In this document: in pieces, positions 1 to 8,980 of the stretch
Layout: the number at the start of each line of letters is the position of its first letter
Numbering within the stretch: position 1 is the first letter of the stretch
Assembly: GCF_010731115.1 (NCBI RefSeq)
Contig: NZ_AP022616.1
Span: 4,340,001 to 4,404,000 of the forward strand
DNA from: Mycolicibacterium phocaicum
GTDB lineage: Bacteria; Actinomycetota; Actinomycetes; Mycobacteriales; Mycobacteriaceae
Reading direction: 5' to 3'
Length of the DNA: 64,000 nt
Notes under the pieces: generated by a model
Databases searched by the model: none
What the model saw: only the letters and a program-made list of their open reading frames with translations
What the model was told of the DNA's origin: nothing
Made by a program: the position numbers and the translations under genes

Positions 1-1136
<1,136 letters not shown>

Positions 1137-1142
1137 CTAACG

Positions 1143-1919
1143 CTAGTCGGACTCGCCGAGAATCTGGTAGATCTCGCGGCGGGCGTTGTTCACGATGTCC
1201 AGGATGCGTTGCTGCTGTTCGGCATTCGCGGAGTGCACCGACTGCGCGACGGCGCCGAACAATTGACCGAGCGCGTTGCGCAGGTTCAAGGCGGCAGGAT
1301 CGGCGCCTTCGGCGATCTCGTCCCAGGGCGCGGTCTCGATCGCGTCGGCGGCAGTGCGGCCGTCCTCGGTCAGCTCGAAAGTCTTCTTGCTGCCCTGACT
1401 CTCGGCTGGCGTGATGAGACCCTCGTCCTCCAGCAGCTGCAGGGTGGGGTAGATCGAACCTGGGCTGGGCTTCCACAGGCCGTCGCTGCGCGCGGCGATC
1501 TCCTGCGTCATCTCGTAGCCGTGCATGGGCCGTTCGGTGAGCAGCTTGAGGATGGCGGCACGGACATCGCCGCGCCGGCTGCGACCACTGCCGCGGCCGC
1601 GGCCGCCATGACGCCGCCCGCGGGGACCGCCCGGTCCGAAGGGGCCGGCGCCGAAGCCCGGACCGAAGCCGGGGCCGAAGCCGAATCCCGGTCCGAATCC
1701 GAGACCGCCCTCGCCGCGGTGATCCCGCACATGATCGCGGAACTGTTCGCGCATCTCCCGACGGGCTGCACGGCGTTCGTCATGTCGAGCGCGCCGGTCG
1801 GCGGGGCCGACGAACGGTGACCGGTCGCCGGGTGTGAAACCGAAGCCGCCTCCGTGGGAGGGGCGGTTGAAGGGGCCACCGTCGAACGGGTGGCCGGGTG
1901 GGGTGAATGGGGTTTCCAT
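1143..1919 (-). CDS. PadR-family transcriptional regulator with Gly/Phe/Pro-rich N-terminus
   Basis: A 258-residue protein. The C-terminal half is a PadR winged helix: ILKLLTERPMHGYEM, then the recognition part SPGSIYPTLQLLEDEGLI, then a helical dimerisation region. The N-terminal ~100 residues are low complexity with GFGPGF repeats followed by an RGRRHGGRGRG basic patch; this tail is much longer than in a minimal PadR (~110-180 residues). The ATG at 1919 has GAGAG upstream as ribosome site; longer reading upstream is antisense noise. PadR proteins usually repress a divergent or downstream gene and themselves. Here the divergent neighbour is a cation/proton antiporter-like gene and the downstream one an aldo/keto reductase. 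Palindromes at 1942-1963 and 1974-1983 are candidate operators. Confidence 0.9.
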   Translation of the reverse strand: METPFTPPGHPFDGGPFNRPSHGGGFGFTPGDRSPFVGPADRRARHDERRAARREMREQFRDHVRDHRGEGGLGFGPGFGFGPGFGPGFGAGPFGPGGPRGRRHGGRGRGSGRSRRGDVRAAILKLLTERPMHGYEMTQEIAARSDGLWKPSPGSIYPTLQLLEDEGLITPAESQGSKKTFELTEDGRTAADAIETAPWDEIAEGADPAALNLRNALGQLFGAVAQSVHSANAEQQQRILDIVNNARREIYQILGESD

Positions 1920-1941
1920 AGATGTGTTCTCTCTTTCGGCG

Positions 1942-1963
1942 GGAGGCGCTTGGTGGCGCCTCC
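1942..1963 (-). promoter_or_regulatory. Perfect 8-bp inverted repeat in padR leader
   Basis: GGAGGCGC (1942-1949) and GCGCCTCC (1956-1963) are separated by 6 bases and lie 23 bases upstream of the padR-like start. As RNA it would form a hairpin in the 5' leader; as DNA it could be an operator. A second palindrome, CGATATATCG at 1974-1983, lies further upstream. Function is inferred from position only. Confidence 0.5.
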
Positions 1964-2051
1964 GATGCATTAACGATATATCGGAAACTATCGGAATGCA
2001 ACAGTCCGCTGAGAGTCGGCTGCGTGCGGCCCGCGATGGGGCGCCCGCGTT

Positions 2052-2063
2052 TAGGGTGTGGCG
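2052..2063 (+). promoter_or_regulatory. Leaderless promoter -10 element
   Basis: TAGGGT (2052-2057) matches the mycobacterial TANNNT -10 consensus and is followed by exactly 6 bases to the A of an ATG at 2064, the classic geometry of a leaderless transcript start. Confidence 0.55.
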
Positions 2064-2111
2064 ATGACTTCGACCTGGCTGGATGATCCGGCCCGACTGG
2101 CCGCCGGCTGA
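2064..2111 (+). CDS. 15-residue leader peptide upstream of antiporter
   Basis: ATG at 2064, TGA at 2109-2111, encoding MTSTWLDDPARLAAG. It stops 3 bases before the GTG of the antiporter gene, and its ATG sits at the predicted transcription start of the TAGGGT promoter. Such spacing suggests a leaderless small ORF whose translation feeds the next cistron by termination-reinitiation; the antiporter GTG has no good Shine-Dalgarno sequence of its own. It is not an obvious attenuator, since no residue is repeated. It could instead be a non-functional reading frame. Confidence 0.45.
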   Translation: MTSTWLDDPARLAAG

Positions 2112-2114
2112 CCG

Positions 2115-3260
2115 GTGCGCGACTTCGGATTTCACGCCCTGGCGCTGGTGGCAGTCATCGGCCTGGTGGGGCCGCTGCTGGCGGCGGTACCCAAACTGCG
2201 CGTGCCTTTGATCGTCGGCGAACTCGCTGCCGGGATCGTCGTGGGGCGCACCGGGTTCGGCATCGTCGACGCGGATAACCCCACGTTCGTGCTGCTGGCG
2301 GACATCGGCTTTGCGCTGGTGATGTTCATCGTCGGGACCCATGTGCCGGTGCGCGACAGGTCATTACGCGGTGAGCTGCCCAGATCGCTGCTGCGGGCGG
2401 TCGTGGTGGGCGCCTTCGCCGCAGTGCTGGGGGCGGTCATCGCCCAGCTGTTCGGCACCGGCCACGCCCCGTTGTATGCGGTCCTCATGGCTTCCTCCTC
2501 GGCGGCGCTGGCGCTGCCGGTAATCCAGTCGCTGGGGCTGACGGGACCGCCGGTGCTGTCGGTCACCGCTCAGATCGCGATAGCCGACGCCGCGTCGATT
2601 GTGTTGTTGCCGTTGGTCATCAATCCGGCAGGTGCCCCGCGCGCGGCGGTGGGCGTCCTGGCGATCGCCGCCTGCGCGGTCCTGCTGTACTTCCTGCTGC
2701 GGTACGAAGCCGAGCGCGGGTGGCTCAAGCGGATGCACAAGTACTCACACCGTCGGCACCTGGCGCTCGAACTGAGGATCAGCCTGATCGTGCTGTTCGG
2801 CCTGGCGGCGCTGGCGAAATCGACGCACGTGTCGATCATGCTGGCGGGTTTCGCCCTCGGCCTGTGCCTGTCGGCGATCGGCGAGCCGCGTCGGCTGGCG
2901 CGCCAGTTGTTCGGCATCACCGAGGGATTCTTCGCGCCATTGTTCTTCGTCTGGCTCGGCGCGTCATTGCAGGTGCGGGAACTCGGCGAGCACCCGGGCC
3001 TGATCGGGTTGGGTGCGGCGCTGGGCGTGGGAGCGGTACTCGCGCATCTCAGTGGCCGGCTGTTCGGGCAGCCGCTTTCCCTCGGGGTGCTGGCGGCCGC
3101 GCAATTGGGCGTTCCGGTGGCCGCTGCGACGTTGGGGACCCAGCAGCAGCTGCTGAGTCCGGGCGAGCCGTCGGCGCTGATTCTCGGCGCTCTGCTGACC
3201 GTCGTGGCGACGTCTGTGGCCGGCGGGATTGCCCGGCGCCGGCAAACTTCGGTGGCTTGA
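2115..3260 (+). CDS. Cation:proton antiporter (CPA2/KefB-like membrane domain)
   Basis: A 381-residue integral membrane protein with about 11-12 hydrophobic segments and no C-terminal nucleotide-binding (TrkA-N) domain. The pattern VPLIVGELAAGIVVGRTG near residues 30-47 and repeated glycine-rich helices fit the Na+/H+ exchanger domain of monovalent cation:proton antiporters. IAIADAAS near the middle is where these transporters carry their acidic ion-binding residue. The start is GTG at 2115, three bases after a 15-codon leader ORF. It is divergent from the PadR-type regulator, which may control it. The transported ion is unknown. Confidence 0.85.
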   Translation: MRDFGFHALALVAVIGLVGPLLAAVPKLRVPLIVGELAAGIVVGRTGFGIVDADNPTFVLLADIGFALVMFIVGTHVPVRDRSLRGELPRSLLRAVVVGAFAAVLGAVIAQLFGTGHAPLYAVLMASSSAALALPVIQSLGLTGPPVLSVTAQIAIADAASIVLLPLVINPAGAPRAAVGVLAIAACAVLLYFLLRYEAERGWLKRMHKYSHRRHLALELRISLIVLFGLAALAKSTHVSIMLAGFALGLCLSAIGEPRRLARQLFGITEGFFAPLFFVWLGASLQVRELGEHPGLIGLGAALGVGAVLAHLSGRLFGQPLSLGVLAAAQLGVPVAAATLGTQQQLLSPGEPSALILGALLTVVATSVAGGIARRRQTSVA

Positions 3261-3599
3261 CTCGCGGCGCGCGGTCAAGCTCGACGCACCGTCTCAGCAT
3301 GTGGACACTTGCACGGTGGGGCGCCCTGTCGGCGAGCCCGCCGCGGCTACGACTGACGCGTGCGCAAGTTATGCGTAGCGTAATTTGCTGAAACTGCAAT
3401 TTTTCGACGTATCGCCTTTTTGGCGTGCTGCCCAATCCATGGTGTGACGTGCGTCTCGTCGTGTGGTGAGTGACCGGCGACGAGGTCGGCCGAGATTTGG
3501 GCGGTTCTGCTGGCCAAATTGCTGATTCTGTAGCAAAGCTAACTTGCCCGCCGAAGTGGCAACCTCGGCACGCTCAATGTCAACGGCGCCATCGACTCG
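3261..3599 (+). other. Intergenic region without an intact gene
   Basis: 339 bases between the antiporter and the repeat-rich protein. There is an AT-richer patch at 3365-3420. From 3543 to 3599 the frame of the downstream gene stays open and reads like coding sequence (GNLGTLNVNGAIDS) but is closed by TAA at 3540 with no ATG/GTG/TTG start. This suggests that the 5' end of the downstream gene has been lost or shifted. No RNA gene was recognised. Confidence 0.5.
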
Positions 3600-4502
3600 T
3601 TGGTGGGCGGTCTGCTCCCGGGCGGCCTGCAGTTGATCACCGGCATCAACGGCCCGGTGCAGAACATCCTGCAGCAACCGTTGGCCGTGGCGGAGGCAAT
3701 GGTGCCCGCGGTGCTGGACTCGGTCACCGCACTGGTCGCCGGCCTGGCGATCTCGACCGTCGGAATCGGCTGCGGCGCGTGCCTCGGCACGACGCCGGTG
3801 GTGCAGCAGGTGGTCAAGAGCGTGACCGGCATTCTGCAGTCGGTGCTCACCCTGAATCCGGGCACCATCTACAACGGCGTGCTCAACAATGTGGTGAGCC
3901 TGGTGCAGAACATTCAGAAGAATGTCACCGATTTTGAAACCGGCACCGTCCCGTACATCGTCAACCGGATCATCACCGCGCTGAACGTGAACCCGAATGC
4001 ACCGGGCGGCGTCACCGTCCCCGCTGCGGCGACGACGGTCGCCGCTCTGTCGGCGGCGCCGGCGGCCGAGACCGCGAAGACGGATTCGACCGACGCGGTG
4101 ACGACGACGAAGAAGGCGACCACGGCAACCGCGGCGACCTCCACCGAGGCGGCACCGTCGACCGATGCGGCGAAGGACACGTCCACGAAGGCTGCTGACA
4201 CCAAGGCCGCCGACACGAAGGCTGCCACCGAGACGGCGGCGACGGACACCAAGGCTGCTGACACCAAGGATGCCGACGCCAAGGCGACCGATACCAAGGT
4301 GAGCGACACCAAGGCGACCGACACCAAGGCGACCGACACCAAGGGTGCCACCAAGGACGCCGACACCGTGACGACGCCCAAGGACACCGCCACCAAGACC
4401 AAGAAGGCACAGAACCCGGTGTCGAAGGTCGCGAAGTCGATCGCCAAGGCGATCAAGGGTGCCGCCCCGAAGGCACCGAAGGGCAAGACCGCCAGCAAGT
4501 AG
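3600..4502 (+). CDS. Hypothetical protein with Thr/Asp/Lys/Ala repeat tail, N-terminus possibly lost
   Basis: Not assigned to a known function. From TTG at 3600 the product is 300 residues. Residues 1-140 are hydrophobic/small-residue rich (LLPGGLQLITGINGPVQ, TVGIGCGACLG) and look membrane- or surface-associated. From ~150 to 265 it is built of degenerate DTKA/ATDTKA repeats, encoded by tandem near-identical codons (GACACCAAGGC units between 4190 and 4350), and it ends in a Lys/Ala-rich basic tail resembling histone-like tails. There is no Shine-Dalgarno before TTG/GTG at 3600/3603, and the same frame reads on upstream to a TAA at 3540, so the true N-terminus (perhaps a signal peptide) may be missing. 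A strong hairpin follows the stop. Confidence 0.55.
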   Translation: MVGGLLPGGLQLITGINGPVQNILQQPLAVAEAMVPAVLDSVTALVAGLAISTVGIGCGACLGTTPVVQQVVKSVTGILQSVLTLNPGTIYNGVLNNVVSLVQNIQKNVTDFETGTVPYIVNRIITALNVNPNAPGGVTVPAAATTVAALSAAPAAETAKTDSTDAVTTTKKATTATAATSTEAAPSTDAAKDTSTKAADTKAADTKAATETAATDTKAADTKDADAKATDTKVSDTKATDTKATDTKGATKDADTVTTPKDTATKTKKAQNPVSKVAKSIAKAIKGAAPKAPKGKTASK

Positions 4503-4514
4503 CCGCTCAGCGAA

Positions 4515-4552
4515 ACTGTGGCCCCACCGCCGAAAGGCGATGGGGCCACAGT
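4515..4552. terminator. Bidirectional hairpin terminator between convergent genes
   Basis: ACTGTGGCCCCA (4515-4526) pairs with TGGGGCCACAGT (4541-4552), and the interior CGCC-GAAA-GGCG (4528-4539) closes with a GAAA tetraloop. There is no U-tract, as is common for mycobacterial terminators. It lies between the repeat protein (plus) and lfrA (minus). Confidence 0.8.
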
Positions 4553-4563
4553 GCGTTCAGCGA

Positions 4564-6084
4564 CTATCGCCGGCTGCGGAAGGCGGCGGCCACGATCGCG
4601 GTGGCGACCAGCGCGAGTCCGGCCGCGGTCGCCGCGGTGGCGCCGATACCCGAATCGAACGCGAGGCGCGCCGATTCCACGAGGTGGTTGCCGAGCTCGG
4701 CCGGCAGGGTCCGGGCGACCGAGATGGCGCCGCCGATGCTCTCCCCGGCGTCGGCCGACTGTGCGGGTGAAAGTGCGCCCGGCAGTTCGACGTTCGCGCG
4801 ATAGAACGCGGTGAACATGGTGCCCAGCCCGGCGGTGCCGATCACCGCGCCCAACTCGTAGGCGGTCTCCGAGACCGCGGAGGCCGCGCCGGCTTTCTCC
4901 GGTGGCACCGACGCCACGATGGTGTCGTTCGAGATCGTCTGCGACACACCGACGCCCAGCTCGAGCACGGTGAACGACACGATGACCCCGACCATCGTCA
5001 GGTCGTGACGGAACAGCAGGATCAGCAGGAAGCCGGCCGCCACCAGGAGCAGCCCGGTGACGATCAGCGTCTGCGGCGCAAACCGTTTGGTCAGCCGCAC
5101 CACGGCGATGCCCGCGATCGTCGACGCCGCCGCACCCGGCAGCATGACCAGCGCGGCGGTCAGCGGGTCCAGTCCCAGGACCAGCTGCAGGTGCTGTGAG
5201 ACGAAGAACAGGAACCCGATGAGGCCCACCATCGACAGGAAGTTGGCCAGGATCGACGCCGTGAAGGGGCCGTGGCCGAACAACCGCATATCGAGAATCG
5301 GTGTGGCGCTGCGGTTCTGCCGGCGCACGAACCAGACGCCCGCGGCGATACCCAGGGCGACGGCCGCCAGCGTCAGTGTCGAGATGCCGTCATGCGCGGC
5401 GGTCTTGATCGCCCACACCACCGGCAGCATGGCCACCAGCGACAGCAGTACGCTCAGCGCGTCGACCGGGCCCGGGTTCGGGTCCCGCGATTCGGGCACC
5501 AGCTTGGGCGCCAGCACCAGCAACGGCAGCAGGATCGGCACGGCGATCATGAAGACCGCACCCCAGTGGAAGTGCTGGAGCAGCAGGCCACCGACGATGG
5601 GGCCCAACGCCGAACCGGCCGCGAAGCACGACGCCCAGATGGCGATGGCGAGCCGGCGGGAGGTGGCCTCGGTGAAGATGTTGCGGATCAGCGACAACGT
5701 CGAGGGCATCAGCATGGCGCCGAACACGGCGAGCGCGGCGCGTGCCGCGACCAGATACCCGGCGCTGGGCGCGAACGCCGCGGCGGCCGAGATGGTGGCG
5801 AAGCCGACGGCGCCGATGAGCAGCAGGCGGCGCCGGCCGAGCCGGTCGCCGAGGCTGCCCATCGTCACCAAAAGCGTTGCCAGCACGAGTGAATAGATGT
5901 CGATGAGCCACAACTGGGTGGCGGCCGACGGGCGGAAGTCTTCGGCGATGCGGGGCAGCGCGAAGGCCAGCACCGTGTTGTCGATGGAGACGAGCAGCAC
6001 CGGCAGCATCAGCACTGCCAGCGCCCACCAATGGCGTTGCGGGGTCCGGTTCGTCACCTCGTTGGTGACGAGACTGGTGGACAT
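4564..6084 (-). CDS. lfrA: LfrA-type multidrug efflux MFS transporter (DHA2, 14 TM)
   Basis: A 506-residue proton-driven drug exporter of the major facilitator superfamily. Visible hallmarks: VSIDNTVLAFALPRIAEDFRPS (N-terminal motif of the DHA2 family, residues ~34-55), motif A GSLGDRLGRRRLLL, motif C-like GSALGPIVGGLLL, and SNDTIVASVP with SAVSETAYELGAVIGTAGLGT in the later helices. It matches LfrA of M. smegmatis closely over its whole length from memory; LfrA exports fluoroquinolones, ethidium and acridines. The ATG is at 6084. The regulator lfrR lies directly upstream on the same strand but is frameshifted, so expression may be derepressed. Confidence 0.93.
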   Translation of the reverse strand: MSTSLVTNEVTNRTPQRHWWALAVLMLPVLLVSIDNTVLAFALPRIAEDFRPSAATQLWLIDIYSLVLATLLVTMGSLGDRLGRRRLLLIGAVGFATISAAAAFAPSAGYLVAARAALAVFGAMLMPSTLSLIRNIFTEATSRRLAIAIWASCFAAGSALGPIVGGLLLQHFHWGAVFMIAVPILLPLLVLAPKLVPESRDPNPGPVDALSVLLSLVAMLPVVWAIKTAAHDGISTLTLAAVALGIAAGVWFVRRQNRSATPILDMRLFGHGPFTASILANFLSMVGLIGFLFFVSQHLQLVLGLDPLTAALVMLPGAAASTIAGIAVVRLTKRFAPQTLIVTGLLLVAAGFLLILLFRHDLTMVGVIVSFTVLELGVGVSQTISNDTIVASVPPEKAGAASAVSETAYELGAVIGTAGLGTMFTAFYRANVELPGALSPAQSADAGESIGGAISVARTLPAELGNHLVESARLAFDSGIGATAATAAGLALVATAIVAAAFRSRR

Positions 6085-6127
6085 GGGGAATTACCTAACT
6101 TGTTGCGGTGAAAGCAAATTCGGGGGA

Positions 6128-6704
6128 TCAGGATTGATCCGGGGTGATGGTGCCGGCCGTCAGGCTGGCCATGATGGCGTCGACGATCTCGACCCGCGGC
6201 GCGATGTTCCGGCGCAGTGCCTCATATCCGGCGTCGAGCAGGGCCCAGAAAACCAGGTGCGGCCACTCCGGTGGGCTGGTCTGCGGTCGTGCCGAAACCC
6301 GCGCCAGCACTTCGGCTATCGCCTCGTCGCCGGTATCGAGGATCGCGGACAACTCCGGATCAGCCACGATGGTCGGCTCGTTGTAGACGAAGGGCACGAT
6401 GGGTCCGAGGTCCAGCTGGGATTCGACCACCCGGCGCAGCGCCGCGAGCGGGGGACCGCAGGCCGGCTCGGCTTTGTCGATGGCGGCGTTGCACATCTCG
6501 TGCACGTACAGGGCGACGGCGCGGATCAGCTCGGAACGCTCGGAGAAATACCCGGTGCAGGGTGCTGCGGCCGACGCCCGCGGCGGTGGCGATGTCGCTC
6601 AACGACGCCGCGGGATTGGTCGCCAGGACGGCGGTGGCGGCATCGAGAATCGCCTTCCGGGTGCGCGACCGCACACCGGTGTCGAACGATTTCAACTCAG
6701 CCAT
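6128..6704 (-). pseudogene. lfrR: lfrR, TetR-family repressor broken by a 1-base insertion
   Basis: The first frame (from ATG 6704) encodes a normal TetR N-terminus: RTRKAILDAATAVLA and the helix-turn-helix DIATAAGVGRSTLHR. It then goes out of frame. The C-terminal ligand domain continues in the next frame (SERSELIRAVALYVHEMC, then DLGPIVPFVYNEPT and FWALLDAGYEA) to the stop at 6128. Removing one C from CCC at 6551-6553 (GGG on the coding strand) restores STLHRYFSERSELIR, exactly the expected TetR continuation. Either the repressor is inactive in this strain or the base is a sequencing error in a homopolymer. The ATG is 6 bases after TACTTT, a leaderless arrangement. Confidence 0.88.
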
Positions 6705-6733
6705 GCGTCAAAAGTAGCACGTTTGGCCGAAAA

Positions 6734-6751
6734 TGGGACAGCATTGTCTCA
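6734..6751 (-). promoter_or_regulatory. Candidate LfrR operator over the lfrR -35 region
   Basis: On the minus strand TGAGACA-ATGC-TGTCCCA is an 18-bp palindrome with one mismatch per arm. It overlaps the -35 position (17-18 bases upstream of the TACTTT -10 at 6716-6711) of the lfrR promoter, the usual place for TetR autorepression. Assignment to LfrR is by position. Confidence 0.5.
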
Positions 6752-7023
6752 ATATGAGGCTGGTGAGAGTGATCACGTCGGGGCGGTGGGAAGGCTCGTC
6801 GGCGGGAAGTACATAGCGTCCCTCACCAGGTGCGCGGGCTCTGCTGATTGCGCTCAGGTACTTCTTCCGGGCGGCCAGACGTCCCAGAGCGCAAAAACCA
6901 CCCGTGCATCGCGCCGACGACTGCACCCACGCACTTCTCGCCGCAATGCTGCCTTCACGGCAGCGGCCGAACTTGTCGGTGGGCGGGTAGAGGCTGGGCC
7001 CAACCAATCGGGAAGGGGTGGGT
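6752..7023 (+). other. Intergenic region upstream of the DUF4262 gene
   Basis: Beyond the lfrR operator this stretch shows no open gene, tRNA or strong terminator. GGAAGGGG at 7011-7018 is the ribosome site for the downstream ATG. Confidence 0.5.
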
Positions 7024-7509
7024 ATGTGCTGGAAATGCGATAACCCAAACGGCACCACTGAGGAGTACCTCGACATGTTGCGCGGGATCATGAAAGACCA
7101 CGGCTGGGCCGTCCAGTTTGTCGAAGACAATCGCCGGCCATTCGCGTACACAATCGGTCTGCACAACCTGGGTTTGCCTGAGCTGCTGGTCACGGGGTTA
7201 CAGCCGCAGACGGCCGGCCGGGTGCTGAATTCACTCGGACATCAGATTGTTGACGACGGTACGTTTCTGCGGCCCGCCATGCATATCGACTATCAGGGCG
7301 AGTTCATGTTCGAGGTCATCGATGTCGAACATCCGGACGTGCATCTGAAGTACGCGGTCGAACTCTGTAGCCCGCGAATCCGCGCGTTCCAACTCGTGTG
7401 GACCGATGCGCGTGGCCACTGGCCGTGGGAGAGAGGCTGGAGCCACGGTCGCCGCAGGCAACCGGTCCTTGGTGTCCGCACTCAGCCGAACGGCGAAGCA
7501 GCCTCGTGA
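7024..7509 (+). CDS. DUF4262 domain-containing protein
   Basis: A 161-residue cytosolic protein of unknown function. The N-terminal MCWKCDNPNGTTEEYL, then HGWAVQFVEDNRRPFAYTIGL and GLPELLVTGL, is the signature of the DUF4262 family. ATG at 7024 was preferred over GTG at 7018 because GGAAGGGG lies at the right distance and family members begin MCW-C. The pair of cysteines at the N-terminus could bind metal. The last ~35 residues (HGRRRQPVLGVRTQ) are basic and less conserved. It is followed by a strong terminator and converges on tRNA-Pro. Confidence 0.8.
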   Translation: MCWKCDNPNGTTEEYLDMLRGIMKDHGWAVQFVEDNRRPFAYTIGLHNLGLPELLVTGLQPQTAGRVLNSLGHQIVDDGTFLRPAMHIDYQGEFMFEVIDVEHPDVHLKYAVELCSPRIRAFQLVWTDARGHWPWERGWSHGRRRQPVLGVRTQPNGEAAS

Positions 7510-7515
7510 AAGACG

Positions 7516-7549
7516 AAGGCCCTGACCAGATTTCCCTGGTCAGGGCCTT
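7516..7549. terminator. Strong 14-bp hairpin terminator
   Basis: AAGGCCCTGACCAG (7516-7529) and CTGGTCAGGGCCTT (7536-7549) pair perfectly around a 6-base loop. It serves the DUF4262 gene (plus) and tRNA-Pro (minus), whose 3' end is 10 bases away. Confidence 0.88.
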
Positions 7550-7558
7550 GCTCACTTG

Positions 7559-7632
<74 letters not shown>

Positions 7633-7802
7633 TGTGAAGCCACGACAGCGTATCGCACCGGGGGCCTCAGAAGCCAAACGGCAGGTAGACGGGGTTAGCG
7701 GCGAAGATCACGTCCGCTGGAGGGATGGAATTTTGTGCATCGTGCGTTGAAACGGGTACCTGTAATCAACGACAGTTCAACGCGAGAAAGCGAGGCACGA
7801 CC

Positions 7803-8003
7803 ATGACCGGATTGGGAGCTCTGCTCTACTGCGGATTCTTCGGACTGGCGGCGCTGTGGCTGTTCGCGACCTCCGACTACCGGGCGGCCTGGCTGGGCCG
7901 TCAGGATCAGCCCCAGCGTCCGGACCGCTCGAACTCCGCCAGTGCCGCCACGGCATCGGTGGACTCCAGCCCGCGGCTGCTGACCCACTCGTCGTCGAAG
8001 TAG
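7803..8003 (+). CDS. Putative 66-residue single-pass membrane protein
   Basis: ATG at 7803 has a good ribosome site (GCGAGG, 7 bases upstream). The first ~25 residues ([19 protein letters not shown]) form one transmembrane helix, followed by a polar Ser/Arg-rich tail. The last ~32 codons overlap antisense to the 3' end of the PLP-enzyme gene, so either the tail is real and convergent genes overlap by 97 bases or the call is spurious. No family was recognised. Confidence 0.4.
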   Translation: MTGLGALLYCGFFGLAALWLFATSDYRAAWLGRQDQPQRPDRSNSASAATASVDSSPRLLTHSSSK

Positions 8004-8980
8004 GTGTCGGCGTAGCGGTCGCCGCTGTCGGCCAGGAGCGTCACCACCGACCCGCTGCGGCCCTGCGCCACCATCTCGGCCAGCAGCCCGAACGCGCCCC
8101 AGATATTCGTCCCCGTGGACGGGCCCACCCGTCGGCCCAGAACCTTGCTCACGTGCCGCGCCGCGGCCACCGAGGCGGCGTCTGGCACGCACACCATGGC
8201 GTCCACCACGCCGGGCAGGAACGACGGCTCCACGCGCGGTCGGCCGATGCCCTCGATGCGCGATGACGCACCCGTGAAGACGTCCCGGTCGCCCGTGGCC
8301 CACGACGGATAGAACGCCGAATTCTCCGGATCCACCACGCAGAGCTGGGTGGCGTGGCGCCGGTACCGCAGGAACCGCCCGATCGTGGCGCTCGTGCCGC
8401 CGGTGCCCGCGCCGACCACGATCCACTCCGGAATCGGATGGGTCTCGTCGCGCAGCTGCGAGAAGATCGACTCCGCGATGTTGTTGTTGCCCCGCCAGTC
8501 GGTGGCCCGCTCGGCATTGGTGAACTGATCGAGGTAGTGGCCGCCGGTCTCGCGCGCCAGGCGCTCCGCCTCGTCGTACACCTGGGACGACTGTTCGACG
8601 AAATGGCAACGGCCGCCTTGAGATTCGATCAGGGCGATCTTCGACTGACTCGTCGACGCCGTCATCACCGCGATGAAGGGCAACCCCAGCAGCGCCGCGA
8701 AATACGCCTCCGACACCGCCGTCGAACCCGACGACGCCTCGATGACGGTGGTCTGCGGGCCGATCCAGCCGTTGCACAACCCGTACAGGAACAGCGACCG
8801 GGCCAGCCGGTGCTTGAGGCTGCCGGTGATGTGGGTGCTCTCGTCCTTCAGATAGAGCTGGACGTCGACGCCGGCGCTCCACGCGGCCGGCAATGGATAG
8901 CGCAGGAGATGAGTGTCGGCGCTGCGTCGGGCGTCCGCCTCGATCAGGCGGACCGCGTTGTCCACCCAGTCGCGGCTCAC
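7907..8980 (-). CDS. PLP-dependent cysteine synthase-like enzyme (Rv3684-type)
   Basis: A 357-residue fold-type II pyridoxal-phosphate enzyme related to cysteine synthase/cystathionine beta-synthase. The Schiff-base lysine is Lys56 in [16 protein letters not shown] (~84-90) binds the substrate carboxylate and [12 protein letters not shown] binds the PLP phosphate. The start is GTG at 8980, overlapping the TGA of the metallophosphoesterase gene in a GTGA junction, so the two are co-translated. The order matches Rv3683-Rv3684. True cysteine synthases are usually shorter (~310), so the reaction is uncertain; a cysteine desulfhydrase or synthase-like role is possible. Confidence 0.88.
   Translation of the reverse strand: MSRDWVDNAVRLIEADARRSADTHLLRYPLPAAWSAGVDVQLYLKDESTHITGSLKHRLARSLFLYGLCNGWIGPQTTVIEASSGSTAVSEAYFAALLGLPFIAVMTASTSQSKIALIESQGGRCHFVEQSSQVYDEAERLARETGGHYLDQFTNAERATDWRGNNNIAESIFSQLRDETHPIPEWIVVGAGTGGTSATIGRFLRYRRHATQLCVVDPENSAFYPSWATGDRDVFTGASSRIEGIGRPRVEPSFLPGVVDAMVCVPDAASVAAARHVSKVLGRRVGPSTGTNIWGAFGLLAEMVAQGRSGSVVTLLADSGDRYADTYFDDEWVSSRGLESTDAVAALAEFERSGRWG

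Noticed and set aside
4190..4350. CRISPR-like array
   Set aside because: The repeats are short, degenerate, in frame and encode DTKA units; there are no spacers.
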